This document shows positions 1 through 8,412 of a DNA stretch of 64,000 nt, in pieces. This stretch comes from Streptomyces flavofungini (GTDB lineage Bacteria; Actinomycetota; Actinomycetes; Streptomycetales; Streptomycetaceae), in NCBI RefSeq assembly GCF_030388665.1, contig NZ_CP128846.1, forward strand, positions 682,001 to 746,000. The letters are read 5' to 3'. The position numbers and the translations under genes are program-made. How positions within the stretch are numbered: position 1 is the first letter of the stretch; the number at the start of each line of letters is the position of its first letter. A model generated the notes under the pieces. It did no database searches, was not told the origin of the DNA, and worked only from the letters and a program-made list of their open reading frames with translations.

Positions 1-1
1 G

Positions 2-406
2 TACTGCTCGCCCGGGTTCGACCTCGGCGTGGGCTCGCTCAGCCGGACCCCGTACGCGGGCTACCCCGAGTACCACACCTCGGCGGACAACCCGGACTTC
101 GTCTCCCCGGAGGCGATGGCGGACACGCTCGCCGTCTGCCGCGAGGCGTTCGCCGTCCTCGACCGCAACCGGCGGTACGTCAACCTCAGCCCCTACGGCG
201 AACCGCAGCTGGGCCGACGGGGGTTGTACGCCTCGCTCGGCGGCCGCAGCGACGCGCAGCAGGCGCAGATGGCGATGCTCTGGGTGCTGAGCCTCTCCGA
301 CGGCGAGCACAGTCTGCTCGACGTGGCCGAGCGGGCGGGGCTGCCGTTCGAGACCGTCGCCGTCGCGGCCGACGCCCTGCACGGTGCCGGGCTGATCAAG
401 GCATGA
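2..406 (+). CDS. DUF4910/aminopeptidase-like protein, C-terminal part (cut by window edge)
   Basis: The reading frame is open from base 2 and ends at 406, so only about the last 134 residues are present. The visible part carries YCSPGFDLGVGS and PEYHTSADN, which I recognise from the DUF4910 (DUF2172/aminopeptidase-like) family, a di-zinc M28-type fold often found in polysaccharide and capsule clusters; the His and Asp of HTSAD are likely metal ligands. The last 60 or so residues look like a small winged-helix domain. Its substrate is unknown. The stop overlaps the next start as ATGA, so it is translationally coupled to the flippase and opens, or lies within, a polysaccharide operon that runs to 5779. 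Confidence 0.75.
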   Translation, partial: YCSPGFDLGVGSLSRTPYAGYPEYHTSADNPDFVSPEAMADTLAVCREAFAVLDRNRRYVNLSPYGEPQLGRRGLYASLGGRSDAQQAQMAMLWVLSLSDGEHSLLDVAERAGLPFETVAVAADALHGAGLIKA

Positions 407-1686
407 CCCCGATGACCACCGAGAAGGAGAAGCGGACCGCGAAGCGGGCCATGGCGGGCCGCCTCTCCTGGGGCCTGGCCGACCAGGCGGTCTGCAGCAT
501 GACCAACTTCGCGGTGGGGATCTATGTGGCCCGCTCGCTCGGCCTGACCGCGTTCGGCGTGTTCAGTCTGGCCTGGGTGACGTACGGCGTGGTGCTCAGC
601 GTCTCCCGTGGCCTTGCCACCGACCCGCTGGTGGTGCGCTTCAGCGGTGTGTCCGATGCGTCCTGGCGCGCGGCGGCGGCCCGCTCGTCCGGCACCTCCC
701 TCGCCGTCGGCGGTGCCGTCGGCCTGGTGTGCCTGGTGGTCGGGCTCGGCCTCGGCGGCCGGGTGGGGCCCGCGTTCGCCGCCCTCGGCGTGGTGCTGCC
801 CGGGCTGCTCCTGCAGGACGCCTGGCGGTACTCGTTCTTCGCCGCGGGCACCGGACGCAAGGCGTGCGTCAACGACATCCTGGGAGCCCTCGCGCTGGTA
901 CCGGCCCTGCTGTTGGCGGCGCGCGCGGGCAGCGTGCAGGCCTTCGTCCTGGCCTGGGGCGCGGCGGCCGCGGTGGCCGCCGGGTACGGCTGCTTCCAGT
1001 CCGGCATCCGGCCGCGGCCGGACCGGGCGCGCGCGTGGCTGCGCGAGCAGCGCGACCTCGGCTACCGCTACCTGGTCGAGAACGTGGGCGTCAGCGGGGC
1101 GTCCCAGCTGCGGGCCTACGGACTCGGCGCGATCGTCGGGGTCAGCGCGGTGGGCGTGGTCAGGGGCGCCGAGCTCCTGCTCGGGCCGTTCCTGGCCCTG
1201 CTGATGGGCCTTTCGCTCGTCACCGTCCCCGAAGCGGCACGGGTGCTGCGGCAGGCCCCGCACAAGCTGGCCGGGTTCTGCCTCATGCTGTCCGGCGGCC
1301 TCGCCGCGGCCGCGCTGCTCTGGGGCGTGGCACTGCTCCTGGTGCCGGACCGGCTGGGTGAACTCGCGCTCGGCGACGTCTGGGGCTCCGCGTCCGGACT
1401 CATCGTGCCCGCCGTGCTCGGGGTCGCGGGCTCCGGCCTCGGCATCGGTGCCGCGGCCGGGCTGCGCGCGCTCGCCGCCGCCCGGCGCAGCCTGCGTGCC
1501 CAACTGTTCGCCTCCGCCGCCTACGTCGGCGGCGGGCTCGGCGGGGCGGCCGCGGGCGGCGCGGTCGGCTCGGCCTGGGGGGTCGCCGCGGCGACCCTCT
1601 GCAGCTCCGCCGTCTGGTGGCTGCACCTGCGCTCCGCCCTGCGCACGCACCACCGCAATCCCATCCCCGAAGTGAGGAACCCATGA
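403..1686 (+). CDS. Polysaccharide flippase (Wzx/MATE-like exporter)
   Basis: A 427-residue, very hydrophobic protein with about 12 predicted membrane helices separated by short Arg-rich loops (for example around residue 200). The length and pattern fit the MOP superfamily that flips lipid-linked glycans across the membrane. The start ATG at 403 overlaps the previous stop as ATGA; an internal Met at codon 4 is an alternative. It sits between a DUF4910 gene and a glycosyltransferase, with ATGA coupling on both sides, which supports export of a surface glycan. There is no diagnostic catalytic motif, so the exact family (Wzx or MurJ-like) cannot be fixed by eye. Residues about 330-400 are very rich in Gly and Ala. 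Confidence 0.75.
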   Translation: MTPMTTEKEKRTAKRAMAGRLSWGLADQAVCSMTNFAVGIYVARSLGLTAFGVFSLAWVTYGVVLSVSRGLATDPLVVRFSGVSDASWRAAAARSSGTSLAVGGAVGLVCLVVGLGLGGRVGPAFAALGVVLPGLLLQDAWRYSFFAAGTGRKACVNDILGALALVPALLLAARAGSVQAFVLAWGAAAAVAAGYGCFQSGIRPRPDRARAWLREQRDLGYRYLVENVGVSGASQLRAYGLGAIVGVSAVGVVRGAELLLGPFLALLMGLSLVTVPEAARVLRQAPHKLAGFCLMLSGGLAAAALLWGVALLLVPDRLGELALGDVWGSASGLIVPAVLGVAGSGLGIGAAAGLRALAAARRSLRAQLFASAAYVGGGLGGAAAGGAVGSAWGVAAATLCSSAVWWLHLRSALRTHHRNPIPEVRNP

Positions 1687-2657
1687 CCGCCCACCCCAGG
1701 CTGAGCATCGGCCTGCCCGTGTACAACGGCGAGGAGTACCTCGCCGAGGCGCTCGACGCCCTGCTCGGCCAGACCTACGAGGACTTCGAGCTGGTCATCT
1801 CCGACAACGCCTCGACCGACGGGACCCAGGACATCTGCCGGCGGTACGCGGAGAAGGACGCGCGCATCCGGTACCTCCGCCTGACCCGGAACATCGGCGC
1901 CGCGCCGAACCACAACTACGTGTTCACGCAGTGCCGCGGCGAGTTGTTCAAGTGGGCGTCGCACGACGACCTGTACGCCCGGGACCTGCTGCGGCGCTGT
2001 GTGCAGGCCCTCGACGAGCGCCCCGAGGTGATCCTCGCGCACGCCGACCAGGCGGTCATCGACGAGCACGGGCAGGTGAAGGTCCCGTACACGTACACGC
2101 TCGCCACCGATTCGCCGCGGGCGCCGGAGCGCTTCCGCAGCATGCTCTTCGAGCCCGGCGGCGACGATTTCTACGGCGTGATGCGGGCCGACGTGCTGCG
2201 CCAGGTGAAGCCGCACGACAGCTACCACCACGCGGACCGCACGTTCGTCGCCGAGATCGGCCTGCACGGGCCCTTCCACCAGGTGCCGGAGCTGATGTAC
2301 TTCCGCCGCGACCACCCCACCCGCGCCGAGCGGGCGAACCCCTCCAAGCGCTCCCGGTGCGTCAACCTGGACCCCCGCCGCGCGGGCCTGCTGCATCCGA
2401 CGCCCCGGCTGCTCGCGGAGTACGTGGGGGGCTTCGTCTCGGCGATCCGGCGGGCGCCGCTGTCCTCGGCCGACCGGCGCGCGTGCTACGCCCACCTGGC
2501 CGCGTGGATGACGAGCCGGGCCCGTCCCGGCGCGGGCGAGCGGGTCGAGGACCGCGCTCCGGTGGACCCGGCCCGGCTCTCCGTGTCCGTCGACGCCCTC
2601 GTCGCCGGGCGCGAGGGCCGCGCGGTCCGGGAGGGCGGGGAGGGGGGTAAGGCGTGA
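1683..2657 (+). CDS. Family 2 glycosyltransferase
   Basis: 324 residues. The N-terminus reads LSIGLPVYNGEEYLAEALDA and SDNASTDGT, the classic GT-A nucleotide-sugar binding start of GT2 enzymes; the metal-binding Asp pair is probably in WASHDDLYA (about residue 100). It should move a sugar from a nucleotide donor to a lipid-linked or growing surface glycan at the inner face of the membrane. No membrane segments are evident. The ATG at 1683 overlaps the flippase stop (ATGA) and its own stop overlaps the next start (GTGA). The last 50 residues are Gly/Arg-rich and probably disordered. Donor and acceptor cannot be read from sequence. Confidence 0.85.
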   Translation: MTAHPRLSIGLPVYNGEEYLAEALDALLGQTYEDFELVISDNASTDGTQDICRRYAEKDARIRYLRLTRNIGAAPNHNYVFTQCRGELFKWASHDDLYARDLLRRCVQALDERPEVILAHADQAVIDEHGQVKVPYTYTLATDSPRAPERFRSMLFEPGGDDFYGVMRADVLRQVKPHDSYHHADRTFVAEIGLHGPFHQVPELMYFRRDHPTRAERANPSKRSRCVNLDPRRAGLLHPTPRLLAEYVGGFVSAIRRAPLSSADRRACYAHLAAWMTSRARPGAGERVEDRAPVDPARLSVSVDALVAGREGRAVREGGEGGKA

Positions 2658-3898
2658 CCGCCGCGCGCCAAGCCCCGGTGCGCGTCGGGGTGTTCGGTCT
2701 GCTCGGCTCGGGCAATCTCGGCAACGACGGGTCGCTCGAAGCCGTGCTCGGCCACCTCCGCGCCGCCCACCCGGATGCGGTCGTGGACGCGCTGTGCGGC
2801 GGTCCCGAGGTGGTCACGGCCCGGTACGGGATCCCCGCGACGCGGCTGCACTGGTACCGCGGGGAGTACCGGACGGCCTCGCGGGCGGGCGCGATCGCGG
2901 GCAAGGGCCTCGGCAAACTCGTCGACGTCTTCCGCACCGCCGCCTGGGTGCGCCGGCACGACGTGGTGATCGTGCCGGGCATGGGCGTCCTGGAGGCCAC
3001 GCTGCCGCTGCGGCCCTGGGGCTTCCCGTACGCGCTGTTCCTGCTGTGCGCGTCCGGGCGGCTTTCGGGTGTGCGGGTCGGCCTGGTGGGTGTCGGCGCC
3101 GCCCCGATCGTCAACCGGCCGACCCGGGCCCTGGTGCGGTGGTCGGCGCGCCTCGCCACGTACCGCTCGTACCGGGACGCCCAGTCCCGCGACGCGATGC
3201 GGGCCATGGGCGTGGACACCGCGCGCGACGGGGTCTGTCCGGACCTCGCCTTCGCCCTGCCGACACCGGCCGGTCCCACGGCGAGCGCGCCTGCCGGTCC
3301 GCCGCGCGGCACGGTCTGCGTCGGCGTCATGGACTTCCACGGCGGCAACGACGACCGCGCCAGGGCCGGGGAGATCCACCGCCGCTACCTCGACGGGACG
3401 ACGCGCTTCGTCCGCGCGCTCGTCGAGGACGGCAGGCCGGTCCGGCTGCTCACCGGCGACGCGGTCGACGCCTCGGTGGTCTCCGCGATCCGCGAGGCGG
3501 TGGACTCGCCGCTGGTCACCGCCGCGAGGGCGGACTCGCTCGCCGACCTCATGAAGGAGATGGCGGCTGCCGACGCCGTGGTGGCGACCCGGTACCACAA
3601 CCTGGTCTGCGCGTTGAAGGTCGGCGTGCCGACGCTCGCGCTCAGCTACGCGGCCAAGAGCGACGCCCTGATGGCGGAGAGGGGGCTCGGCGCTTACTGC
3701 CATCCGGCGCGCGAAGTCGACGCCGACCGGCTGCTCGCCCAGTTCCGGGGTCTCGAGCAGCACGCGGCGGAGCTGCGGCGGACCCTCGCCGAGCACAACC
3801 GGGTCGCCGCCGGGCGCCTGGAGGACCAGTTCACCGCCCTGACCACGGCCCTGTTCCCGGCGGCCGACCACACCCACGTCCTGCGGGAGGCCCCGTGA
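2654..3898 (+). CDS. Polysaccharide pyruvyl transferase family protein
   Basis: 414 residues starting at GTG 2654, coupled by GTGA to the glycosyltransferase. The N-terminal segment VGVFGLLGSGNLGNDGSLEA and the later ATRYHNLVCALKVGVPTLAL (about residue 315) are hallmarks of the pyruvyl transferase fold (CsaB/WcaK type), which adds ketal pyruvate from phosphoenolpyruvate to sugars of surface polymers. The central YHNL His is the residue expected in the active site. Neighbouring flippase, glycosyltransferase and epimerase genes fit a pyruvylated cell-wall or exopolysaccharide. Pyruvylation is an inference from family; some members of this fold have other roles. Confidence 0.82.
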   Translation: MTAARQAPVRVGVFGLLGSGNLGNDGSLEAVLGHLRAAHPDAVVDALCGGPEVVTARYGIPATRLHWYRGEYRTASRAGAIAGKGLGKLVDVFRTAAWVRRHDVVIVPGMGVLEATLPLRPWGFPYALFLLCASGRLSGVRVGLVGVGAAPIVNRPTRALVRWSARLATYRSYRDAQSRDAMRAMGVDTARDGVCPDLAFALPTPAGPTASAPAGPPRGTVCVGVMDFHGGNDDRARAGEIHRRYLDGTTRFVRALVEDGRPVRLLTGDAVDASVVSAIREAVDSPLVTAARADSLADLMKEMAAADAVVATRYHNLVCALKVGVPTLALSYAAKSDALMAERGLGAYCHPAREVDADRLLAQFRGLEQHAAELRRTLAEHNRVAAGRLEDQFTALTTALFPAADHTHVLREAP

Positions 3899-4446
3899 AA
3901 GCGACCGAGGTCCCGGCGATCGCCGGCGCCTACCTCTTCGAGCCGACGCCGTACGCCGACGAGCGCGGCTTCTTCTGCCGCACCTTCGACGCCGACGTGG
4001 TCCGCTCGGTGGGCCTCGATCCGGACGCCTTCATCCAGGACAGCGTGTCCCGCTCGGTCCTCGGCGTCCTGCGCGGCCTGCACCTGCGCTCCGGCGCCGG
4101 TGAGGCCAAGCTCGTGCGGTGCTCGTACGGGAGGATCTTCGACGTCGTCGTGGACCTGCGCCCGGACTCGCCGACGTACCGCAACGTGGCCACGTTCGAG
4201 CTGTCCGGCGAGAGGCAGCAGACCTTGTACATCCCGGCGGGGTGCGCGCACGGCTTCCAGGCGCTGACCGAGACCGCCGACACCTCGTATCGGATCGACC
4301 GGCCGCACGATCCGGCCGAGGACGTGACGATCGCGTTCGACGACCCGGAGCTGGCCGTGCCCTGGCCGCTGCCGGTGACGTCGATCTCCCAGCGGGACCG
4401 GGAGGCACCGAGCCTCGCCGAGGTCCTGAAGCACCAGGAAGGGTGA
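3895..4446 (+). CDS. dTDP-4-dehydrorhamnose 3,5-epimerase-like protein (RmlC family)
   Basis: 183 residues, the normal length for RmlC cupins. It keeps FIQDSVSRSVLGVLRGLH, where the His of RGLH is the catalytic base, the Lys of GEAKLVRCSYG, the Asp of DVVVDLR and the Tyr of QTLYIPAGCAHGFQ. It should epimerise a dTDP-4-keto-6-deoxyhexose. GTG start at 3895 overlaps the upstream stop (GTGA). No rmlA, rmlB or rmlD is in the window, so the rest of the sugar pathway is upstream or elsewhere. It may make a deoxysugar other than rhamnose, since the next gene is an aminotransferase-fold enzyme rather than rmlD. Confidence 0.87.
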   Translation: MKATEVPAIAGAYLFEPTPYADERGFFCRTFDADVVRSVGLDPDAFIQDSVSRSVLGVLRGLHLRSGAGEAKLVRCSYGRIFDVVVDLRPDSPTYRNVATFELSGERQQTLYIPAGCAHGFQALTETADTSYRIDRPHDPAEDVTIAFDDPELAVPWPLPVTSISQRDREAPSLAEVLKHQEG

Positions 4447-4447
4447 C

Positions 4448-5779
4448 GTGGGATTGGACACCGAAGAGTTCTCGCTGCCCCGGTCGCGGCAGGCGAACGA
4501 GCGGCTGCACGCCCTCATCCCCGGGGGCGCGCACACCTACGCCAAGGGGGACGACCAGTACCCCGAGGACCTGGCGCCGGTCATCAGCCACGGCCACGGC
4601 GCCCACGTGTGGGACGTCGACGGCAACCGCTACATCGAGTACGGCTCGGGGCTGCGGTCGGTCAGTCTCGGGCACGCCCATCCGCGCGTCCTGGAAGCGG
4701 TGCGGCGGGAGCTGGACCGGGGCAGCAACTTCGTCCGGCCGTCCCTCGTGGAGGTCGAGGCGGCGGAGCGCTTCCTGGCGACCGTGCCGACCGCGGAGAT
4801 GGTGAAGTTCGCGAAGAACGGCTCCGACGCCACCACCGCAGCGGTGCGTCTGGCCCGCGCCGTCACCGGGCGCCAGCGGGTGGCCCTCTGCGGCGACCAT
4901 CCGTTCTTCTCGGTCGACGACTGGTTCATCGGCACCACGCCGATGAACGCGGGCATTCCGGCGGCGACGAACGAGCTGACCGTGACGTTCCCGTACGGGG
5001 ACCTGGCCGCCACGGAGGAGCTGCTCTCCCGGTACCGGGGCGAGGTGGCCTGCCTCGTCCTCGAACCGGCCTCCCACACGGAGCCCCCGCCCGGATATCT
5101 CGCGGGCCTGCGCGCGTTGGCGGACCGGCACGGCTGCGTCCTGGTCTTCGACGAGATGATCACCGGCTTCCGCTGGTCCGAGGCGGGGGCCCAGGGCCTG
5201 TACGGCGTCGTGCCCGACCTCTCCACGTTCGGCAAGGCGCTGGGAAACGGGTTCGCGGTGTCCGCGCTCGCGGGGCGGCGCGAGCTGATGGAGCGGGGCG
5301 GTCTGCGCCACTTGGGCGAGCGGGTGTTCCTGCTGTCCACGACGCACGGCGCGGAGACGCACGCGTTGGCGGCCGCGATGGCCGTGCAGACCGTCTATGT
5401 CGAGGAAGGCATCACCGCGCGCCTGCACGCCCTCGGCGAGCGGTTGGCGGCCGGTGTGCGCGACGCGGCGGCCGCCATGGGCGTCGGTGAGCACGTCGTC
5501 GTCCGGGGCCGGGCCAGCAACCTGGTCTTCGCCACGCTCGACGGGAACCGGAAGCCGTCGCAGGAGTACCGCACCCTGTTCCTGCGCCGGCTCGTCGCGG
5601 GCGGGGTGCTCGCCCCGTCGTTCGTGGTGAGCAGCGCGCTCGACGACACCGACATCGAGCACACCGTCGACGTGGTGGCGCAGGCATGTGCGGTGTACCG
5701 GAAGGCACTCGACGCGGGTGATCCCACTCCGTGGCTGGCCGGACGGCCGGTGAAGCCGGTGTTCCGACGCTTGGTGTGA
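4448..5779 (+). CDS. Class III aminotransferase, glutamate-1-semialdehyde aminomutase-like
   Basis: 443 residues, PLP-dependent fold type I. Motifs in order: IPGGAHTYAKGDDQYP, VWDVDGNRYIEYGSG, KNGSDATTAAVRLAR (phosphate binding), LVFDEMITGFRW (Asp pairs with the pyridine nitrogen), and STFGKALGNG, where the Lys is the PLP Schiff base. These fit the HemL-like aminotransferase branch seen in polysaccharide clusters, where such enzymes may add an amino group to a small substituent; true HemL for tetrapyrroles is usually elsewhere in the genome. GTG start one base after the epimerase stop. It is the last gene of the operon and converges on the PAP2 gene only 7 bp away. Confidence 0.8.
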   Translation: MGLDTEEFSLPRSRQANERLHALIPGGAHTYAKGDDQYPEDLAPVISHGHGAHVWDVDGNRYIEYGSGLRSVSLGHAHPRVLEAVRRELDRGSNFVRPSLVEVEAAERFLATVPTAEMVKFAKNGSDATTAAVRLARAVTGRQRVALCGDHPFFSVDDWFIGTTPMNAGIPAATNELTVTFPYGDLAATEELLSRYRGEVACLVLEPASHTEPPPGYLAGLRALADRHGCVLVFDEMITGFRWSEAGAQGLYGVVPDLSTFGKALGNGFAVSALAGRRELMERGGLRHLGERVFLLSTTHGAETHALAAAMAVQTVYVEEGITARLHALGERLAAGVRDAAAAMGVGEHVVVRGRASNLVFATLDGNRKPSQEYRTLFLRRLVAGGVLAPSFVVSSALDDTDIEHTVDVVAQACAVYRKALDAGDPTPWLAGRPVKPVFRRLV

Positions 5780-5786
5780 CGGGACG

Positions 5787-6491
5787 TCAGCCGCGCGGCA
5801 GCTGATCGGCCGCCCGCTCGCCGCCGTCGGCCGACCGCTCCCCCAGCCGGTCGGCCGTCCGGTCCACCAGCCACGCGGCGGCGGGCACCACCATGAGCGC
5901 GGTGCACCAGCCGCCGAGGACGTCGGTCGGGTAGTGCGCCACGAGGGCGACCTGTGCCCAGCCCATGGCGGCGCCCGCGGCCAGCGCGGCGGCGAGCACG
6001 AGGAGCGTTCCCGCCGTCCTGCCGAGGCCGCGCAGGCCGGTCGCGAGGAGCGCGAGGGCGAGGGCGAGGGCGGTGAGGAACGCGGTGTGCCCGCTCGGGT
6101 AGGACAGGTTGTCGGCGCCGTGGATGGTGCGCCCCACCAGGTGCTTGAGCAGCGTCGTGGTCGCCACGGCCAGGCCGGGGCCGACCGCGGCGAGCACCGC
6201 GGCGCGCGGGCGGCGAAGGAGCAGGCAGCCCGTCACCGCGGCCACGACCAGAAGTGCCGCTCCGGCGGGCTCTCCCCAGAAGTCCGTGGCCAGCGCGACG
6301 TTGCGCCACGGCGGCCGCACGCTGTCCGCCGTCGGGGCGATGATCCACCGGTCCAGCGCGCCGGGCTCACTGTGGCCGGCGTACAGGACCCCGACCGCGG
6401 CGAGTACGAGCGCGGCCAGGGCCGCGATCAGGCCCAGCGACGCGCGAAGCGACGGGGGCAGCACCGCGCGTGCCGACCGGTGGGCAGCCAT
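5787..6491 (-). CDS. PAP2-family (type 2 phosphatidic acid phosphatase) membrane protein
   Basis: 234 residues with about six membrane helices. Phosphatase motif 1 is KHLVGRT, motif 2 is YPSGHTAF with the catalytic His, and motif 3 is HYPTD with the nucleophilic His. The Arg normally two residues into motif 3 (SRxxxxxH) is Gln here (AQVALVAH), which I believe is shared by other Streptomyces members. Likely dephosphorylates a lipid phosphate such as undecaprenyl pyrophosphate or phosphatidate outside the membrane. The start at ATG 6491 (MAAHRSARAV) gives a short cytoplasmic N-terminus before helix 1. It converges on the polysaccharide operon and may recycle its lipid carrier, but this is only positional inference. 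Confidence 0.82.
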   Translation of the reverse strand: MAAHRSARAVLPPSLRASLGLIAALAALVLAAVGVLYAGHSEPGALDRWIIAPTADSVRPPWRNVALATDFWGEPAGAALLVVAAVTGCLLLRRPRAAVLAAVGPGLAVATTTLLKHLVGRTIHGADNLSYPSGHTAFLTALALALALLATGLRGLGRTAGTLLVLAAALAAGAAMGWAQVALVAHYPTDVLGGWCTALMVVPAAAWLVDRTADRLGERSADGGERAADQLPRG

Positions 6492-6610
6492 CAACCAGCG
6501 CCTTCCTCTTCCCTGTGTTCCAGGCGCACTTGAAGACTGCCCGGCCCGCGCGACCAACAATACGGCGGCGGCGCGCCGCGCCGGCTGCGTCCCGAAAGGT
6601 CGCGGGGTGG

Positions 6611-7045
6611 TCAGTCGAGGCAGAACTCGTTGCCCTCGACGTCCTGCATCACGATGCAGGACTCGTTCTCCTCGTCGGCGGGCAGCAGTCGCACGCGTAC
6701 CGCTCCGAGCGCGACCAGGCGCGCGCATTCCGCCTCGAGGGTGGCCAGGCGCTCCTCCCCCACGAGCCCGGTACCCGCCCGCACGTCGAGGTGCACCCGG
6801 TTCTTGGCGACCTTGCCTTCGGGAACGCGCTGGAAGTACAGGCGCGGGCCCACGCCTGAGGGGTCGCTGCAGGCGAACCAGGAGTCCCGCTTCGCCGGCG
6901 GCAGGGACTGGTTGTAGTCGTCCCACGTGGCGAACCCCGCGGGCGGCGGCGGTGCGACGTACCCGAGCACCTCGCACCAGAAACGGGCGACGCGCTCGGG
7001 TTCGGCGCAGTCGAAGGTCACTTGGAGCTTTCTGATCGTTGACAT
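6611..7045 (-). CDS. VOC-family protein (glyoxalase/dioxygenase-like)
   Basis: 144 residues with the two beta-alpha-beta-beta-beta modules of the vicinal oxygen chelate fold: LQVTFDCAEPERVARFWCEVLGY at the start and NRVHLDVRAG in the middle, ending MQDVEGNEFCLD. Possible metal ligands are His of RVHLDV and the terminal Glu of GNEF. The subfamily (often called glyoxalase-like or VOC by default) has no assigned reaction. ATG at 7045. It is monocistronic, with 57 bp to the upstream gene on the same strand. Confidence 0.78.
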   Translation of the reverse strand: MSTIRKLQVTFDCAEPERVARFWCEVLGYVAPPPPAGFATWDDYNQSLPPAKRDSWFACSDPSGVGPRLYFQRVPEGKVAKNRVHLDVRAGTGLVGEERLATLEAECARLVALGAVRVRLLPADEENESCIVMQDVEGNEFCLD

Positions 7046-7102
7046 CGGCGCACCATAGCAAGGGGGCTCGGGGGCTGATCTCCCGGTGTGGTGCGGCGGT
7101 TG

Positions 7103-7825
7103 TCAGTCCGCGGGGTCGGGCGGCCACGGGCCCAGTTCCGGCAGGCGGGGGCCGGTCGTGTCCACGCGTCCCTCGACCTCGCGGCCGGACATCCAGGCCG
7201 CGAGGTCACGCAGCGCTCCGCAGACCTCGACCGTCGGGCCCGTGCCCAGGACCTGGGTGAACTCGTCGTCGGTGGCCCGCAGGTGCAGCCGCGTGCCGAT
7301 CGGGGCCCGGGCGGACAGGAAGTCCAGCGCGTGCACGGCGAAGTCCCGCGGCCAGTCCCGGGGGCGGTGGCCGACCGCGAGGTCGACGGCGTGGATCTCC
7401 GCCTCCCGCCACCGGGCGAGGGCGGTGTCGAGGACCGTGGCGTGGCGGAAGCGGACCGTGCGCTGCCAGTCCGCCGGCGTCAGTCCGCTCCACGCGTCCT
7501 CCAACGCCCCCTGGGCGAGCTGCAGATCCGCGCGGAGCTCGGCCACGGGCCGGGCGGCCCCTTCGTCGATGGACCGGTCGCGTCCTTCCTGCCCGCCGTC
7601 GTACATGTCGACGAGTTCGCCCCGCAGCGCGGCCAGCGCCTGCGCCTCGAAGGCGCGGGCGTTGTCGACGAGGTGCTGGAGGACGTGCCCGCGGGTCCAG
7701 CCGGGCAGGGCAGAGGCCGCCCGCCGCTGCCGGTCGTCGAGTCGGCCTGCCAGTTCGAGCAGCCGGGCATGCGACCGCGCGACGCGAACCATCAGTTCGT
7801 CAGGAGCAATATACGAGTTGACCAC
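7103..7825 (-). CDS. Maleylpyruvate isomerase N-terminal (mycothiol-dependent) family protein
   Basis: 240 residues. The N-terminal four-helix DinB-like domain contains LPGWTRGHVLQHLVDNA, with the His of GHVLQHL typical of the metal site of mycothiol-dependent maleylpyruvate isomerases, and a second WREAEIHAVDL motif supplying the other ligands near residue 145. The C-terminal third (LHLRATDDEF, LGTGPTVEVCGALRDLAAW) matches the MDMPI C-terminal domain. The family uses mycothiol as cofactor or detoxifies thiol-reactive compounds. Start taken as GTG 7825; an internal ATG at codon 12 is possible. No partner genes of gentisate catabolism are nearby, so the substrate is unknown. Confidence 0.8.
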   Translation of the reverse strand: MVNSYIAPDELMVRVARSHARLLELAGRLDDRQRRAASALPGWTRGHVLQHLVDNARAFEAQALAALRGELVDMYDGGQEGRDRSIDEGAARPVAELRADLQLAQGALEDAWSGLTPADWQRTVRFRHATVLDTALARWREAEIHAVDLAVGHRPRDWPRDFAVHALDFLSARAPIGTRLHLRATDDEFTQVLGTGPTVEVCGALRDLAAWMSGREVEGRVDTTGPRLPELGPWPPDPAD

Positions 7826-7834
7826 TGTCGCACC

Positions 7835-8105
7835 CTAACCGCAGAGGCTTCCTTTCGGCAGCATCCGTCCGGACCCCGGCGCCCCCGGCGCCCCCGACGC
7901 CAACGTCCGGGCGGGGTGGGGCAGTTGGTGAAGGGCGGGCTTGAGCGCCTCCTCGCACCACTGCCGGAACGTGGTCGGGGTGGTCGACTCCGTGGTGCGC
8001 GGCCCGGCGTTGTCGAGGCCACGGTTCCTGGCCTCGAACATGTCCACCGTCCCTGGCGCCATCGCGTCGGTCATGCCGAGGCCGGTCATGCGCGCCTTGA
8101 GGGCC
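7835..8105 (-). pseudogene. Remnant: C-terminal part of an NmrA-like NAD(P)-binding oxidoreductase
   Basis: On the minus strand the frame reads KARMTGLGMTDAMAPGTVDM, FEARNRGLDNA and TTPTTFRQWCEEALKPAL before the stop at 7835. I recognise this as the C-terminal end of NmrA/SDR-type NAD(P)H-binding oxidoreductases, where the last helix ends in a phrase like TTFxxWCEEVLKPA. The Rossmann N-terminus with GxxGxxG is missing. The remnant abuts, head to head, a fragment of a LysR regulator beginning at about 8116. Both have lost exactly the ends that would face a shared promoter region, suggesting one deletion. Boundaries are approximate. Confidence 0.5.
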
Positions 8106-8115
8106 GGGGGTCGCC

Positions 8116-8290
8116 CGCATCGGTCGCCCCCTGTTCCAGAAACGGATCGACGCCCGACGTTTCGCCGCGGCCGACCACATCGGCACCTCCCGGCACGGCA
8201 AGCGCCTCGGCCCCATCGACCACGCCCTCGCGGAACGCGGACTGCGACGCCGCATCGCCGTCGTCGTGCCACCCGCCCCCCCACGAAGTC
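8116..8290 (+). pseudogene. Remnant: LysR-family regulator, effector-domain fragment
   Basis: The plus strand frame from 8116 reads PLFQKRIDARRFAAADHIG, then TSRHGKRLGPIDHALAERGL and RRRIAVVVP. This matches the central effector-binding domain of LysR regulators (typical form RxxAADHIxxSRRGRxxGPIDxALAxxGLxRRVxAVVP). The helix-turn-helix N-terminus is absent, the frame degenerates after about 8290 and no start codon or ribosome binding site is present. Base composition stays high in G+C, so this is decay in place rather than foreign DNA. See the opposing NmrA remnant. Confidence 0.5.
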
Positions 8291-8412
8291 CCACTGCACG
8301 TTGTCGCACCGCGAGCGGTTGCCCGGATCACGGCCGTTCACGGGCGAGTCGACCAGCTCGTCGAGAATCCTCTACGTGGCGTGCGCGACGTCGCTTCGGG
8401 AGCTCAGCGGGC

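Noticed and set aside
8291..8412. Minus-strand phrase ELVDSPVNGRDPGNRSRCDN as a further gene remnant
   Set aside because: I could not tie it to any family; it may be part of a third decayed gene but the evidence is too thin.
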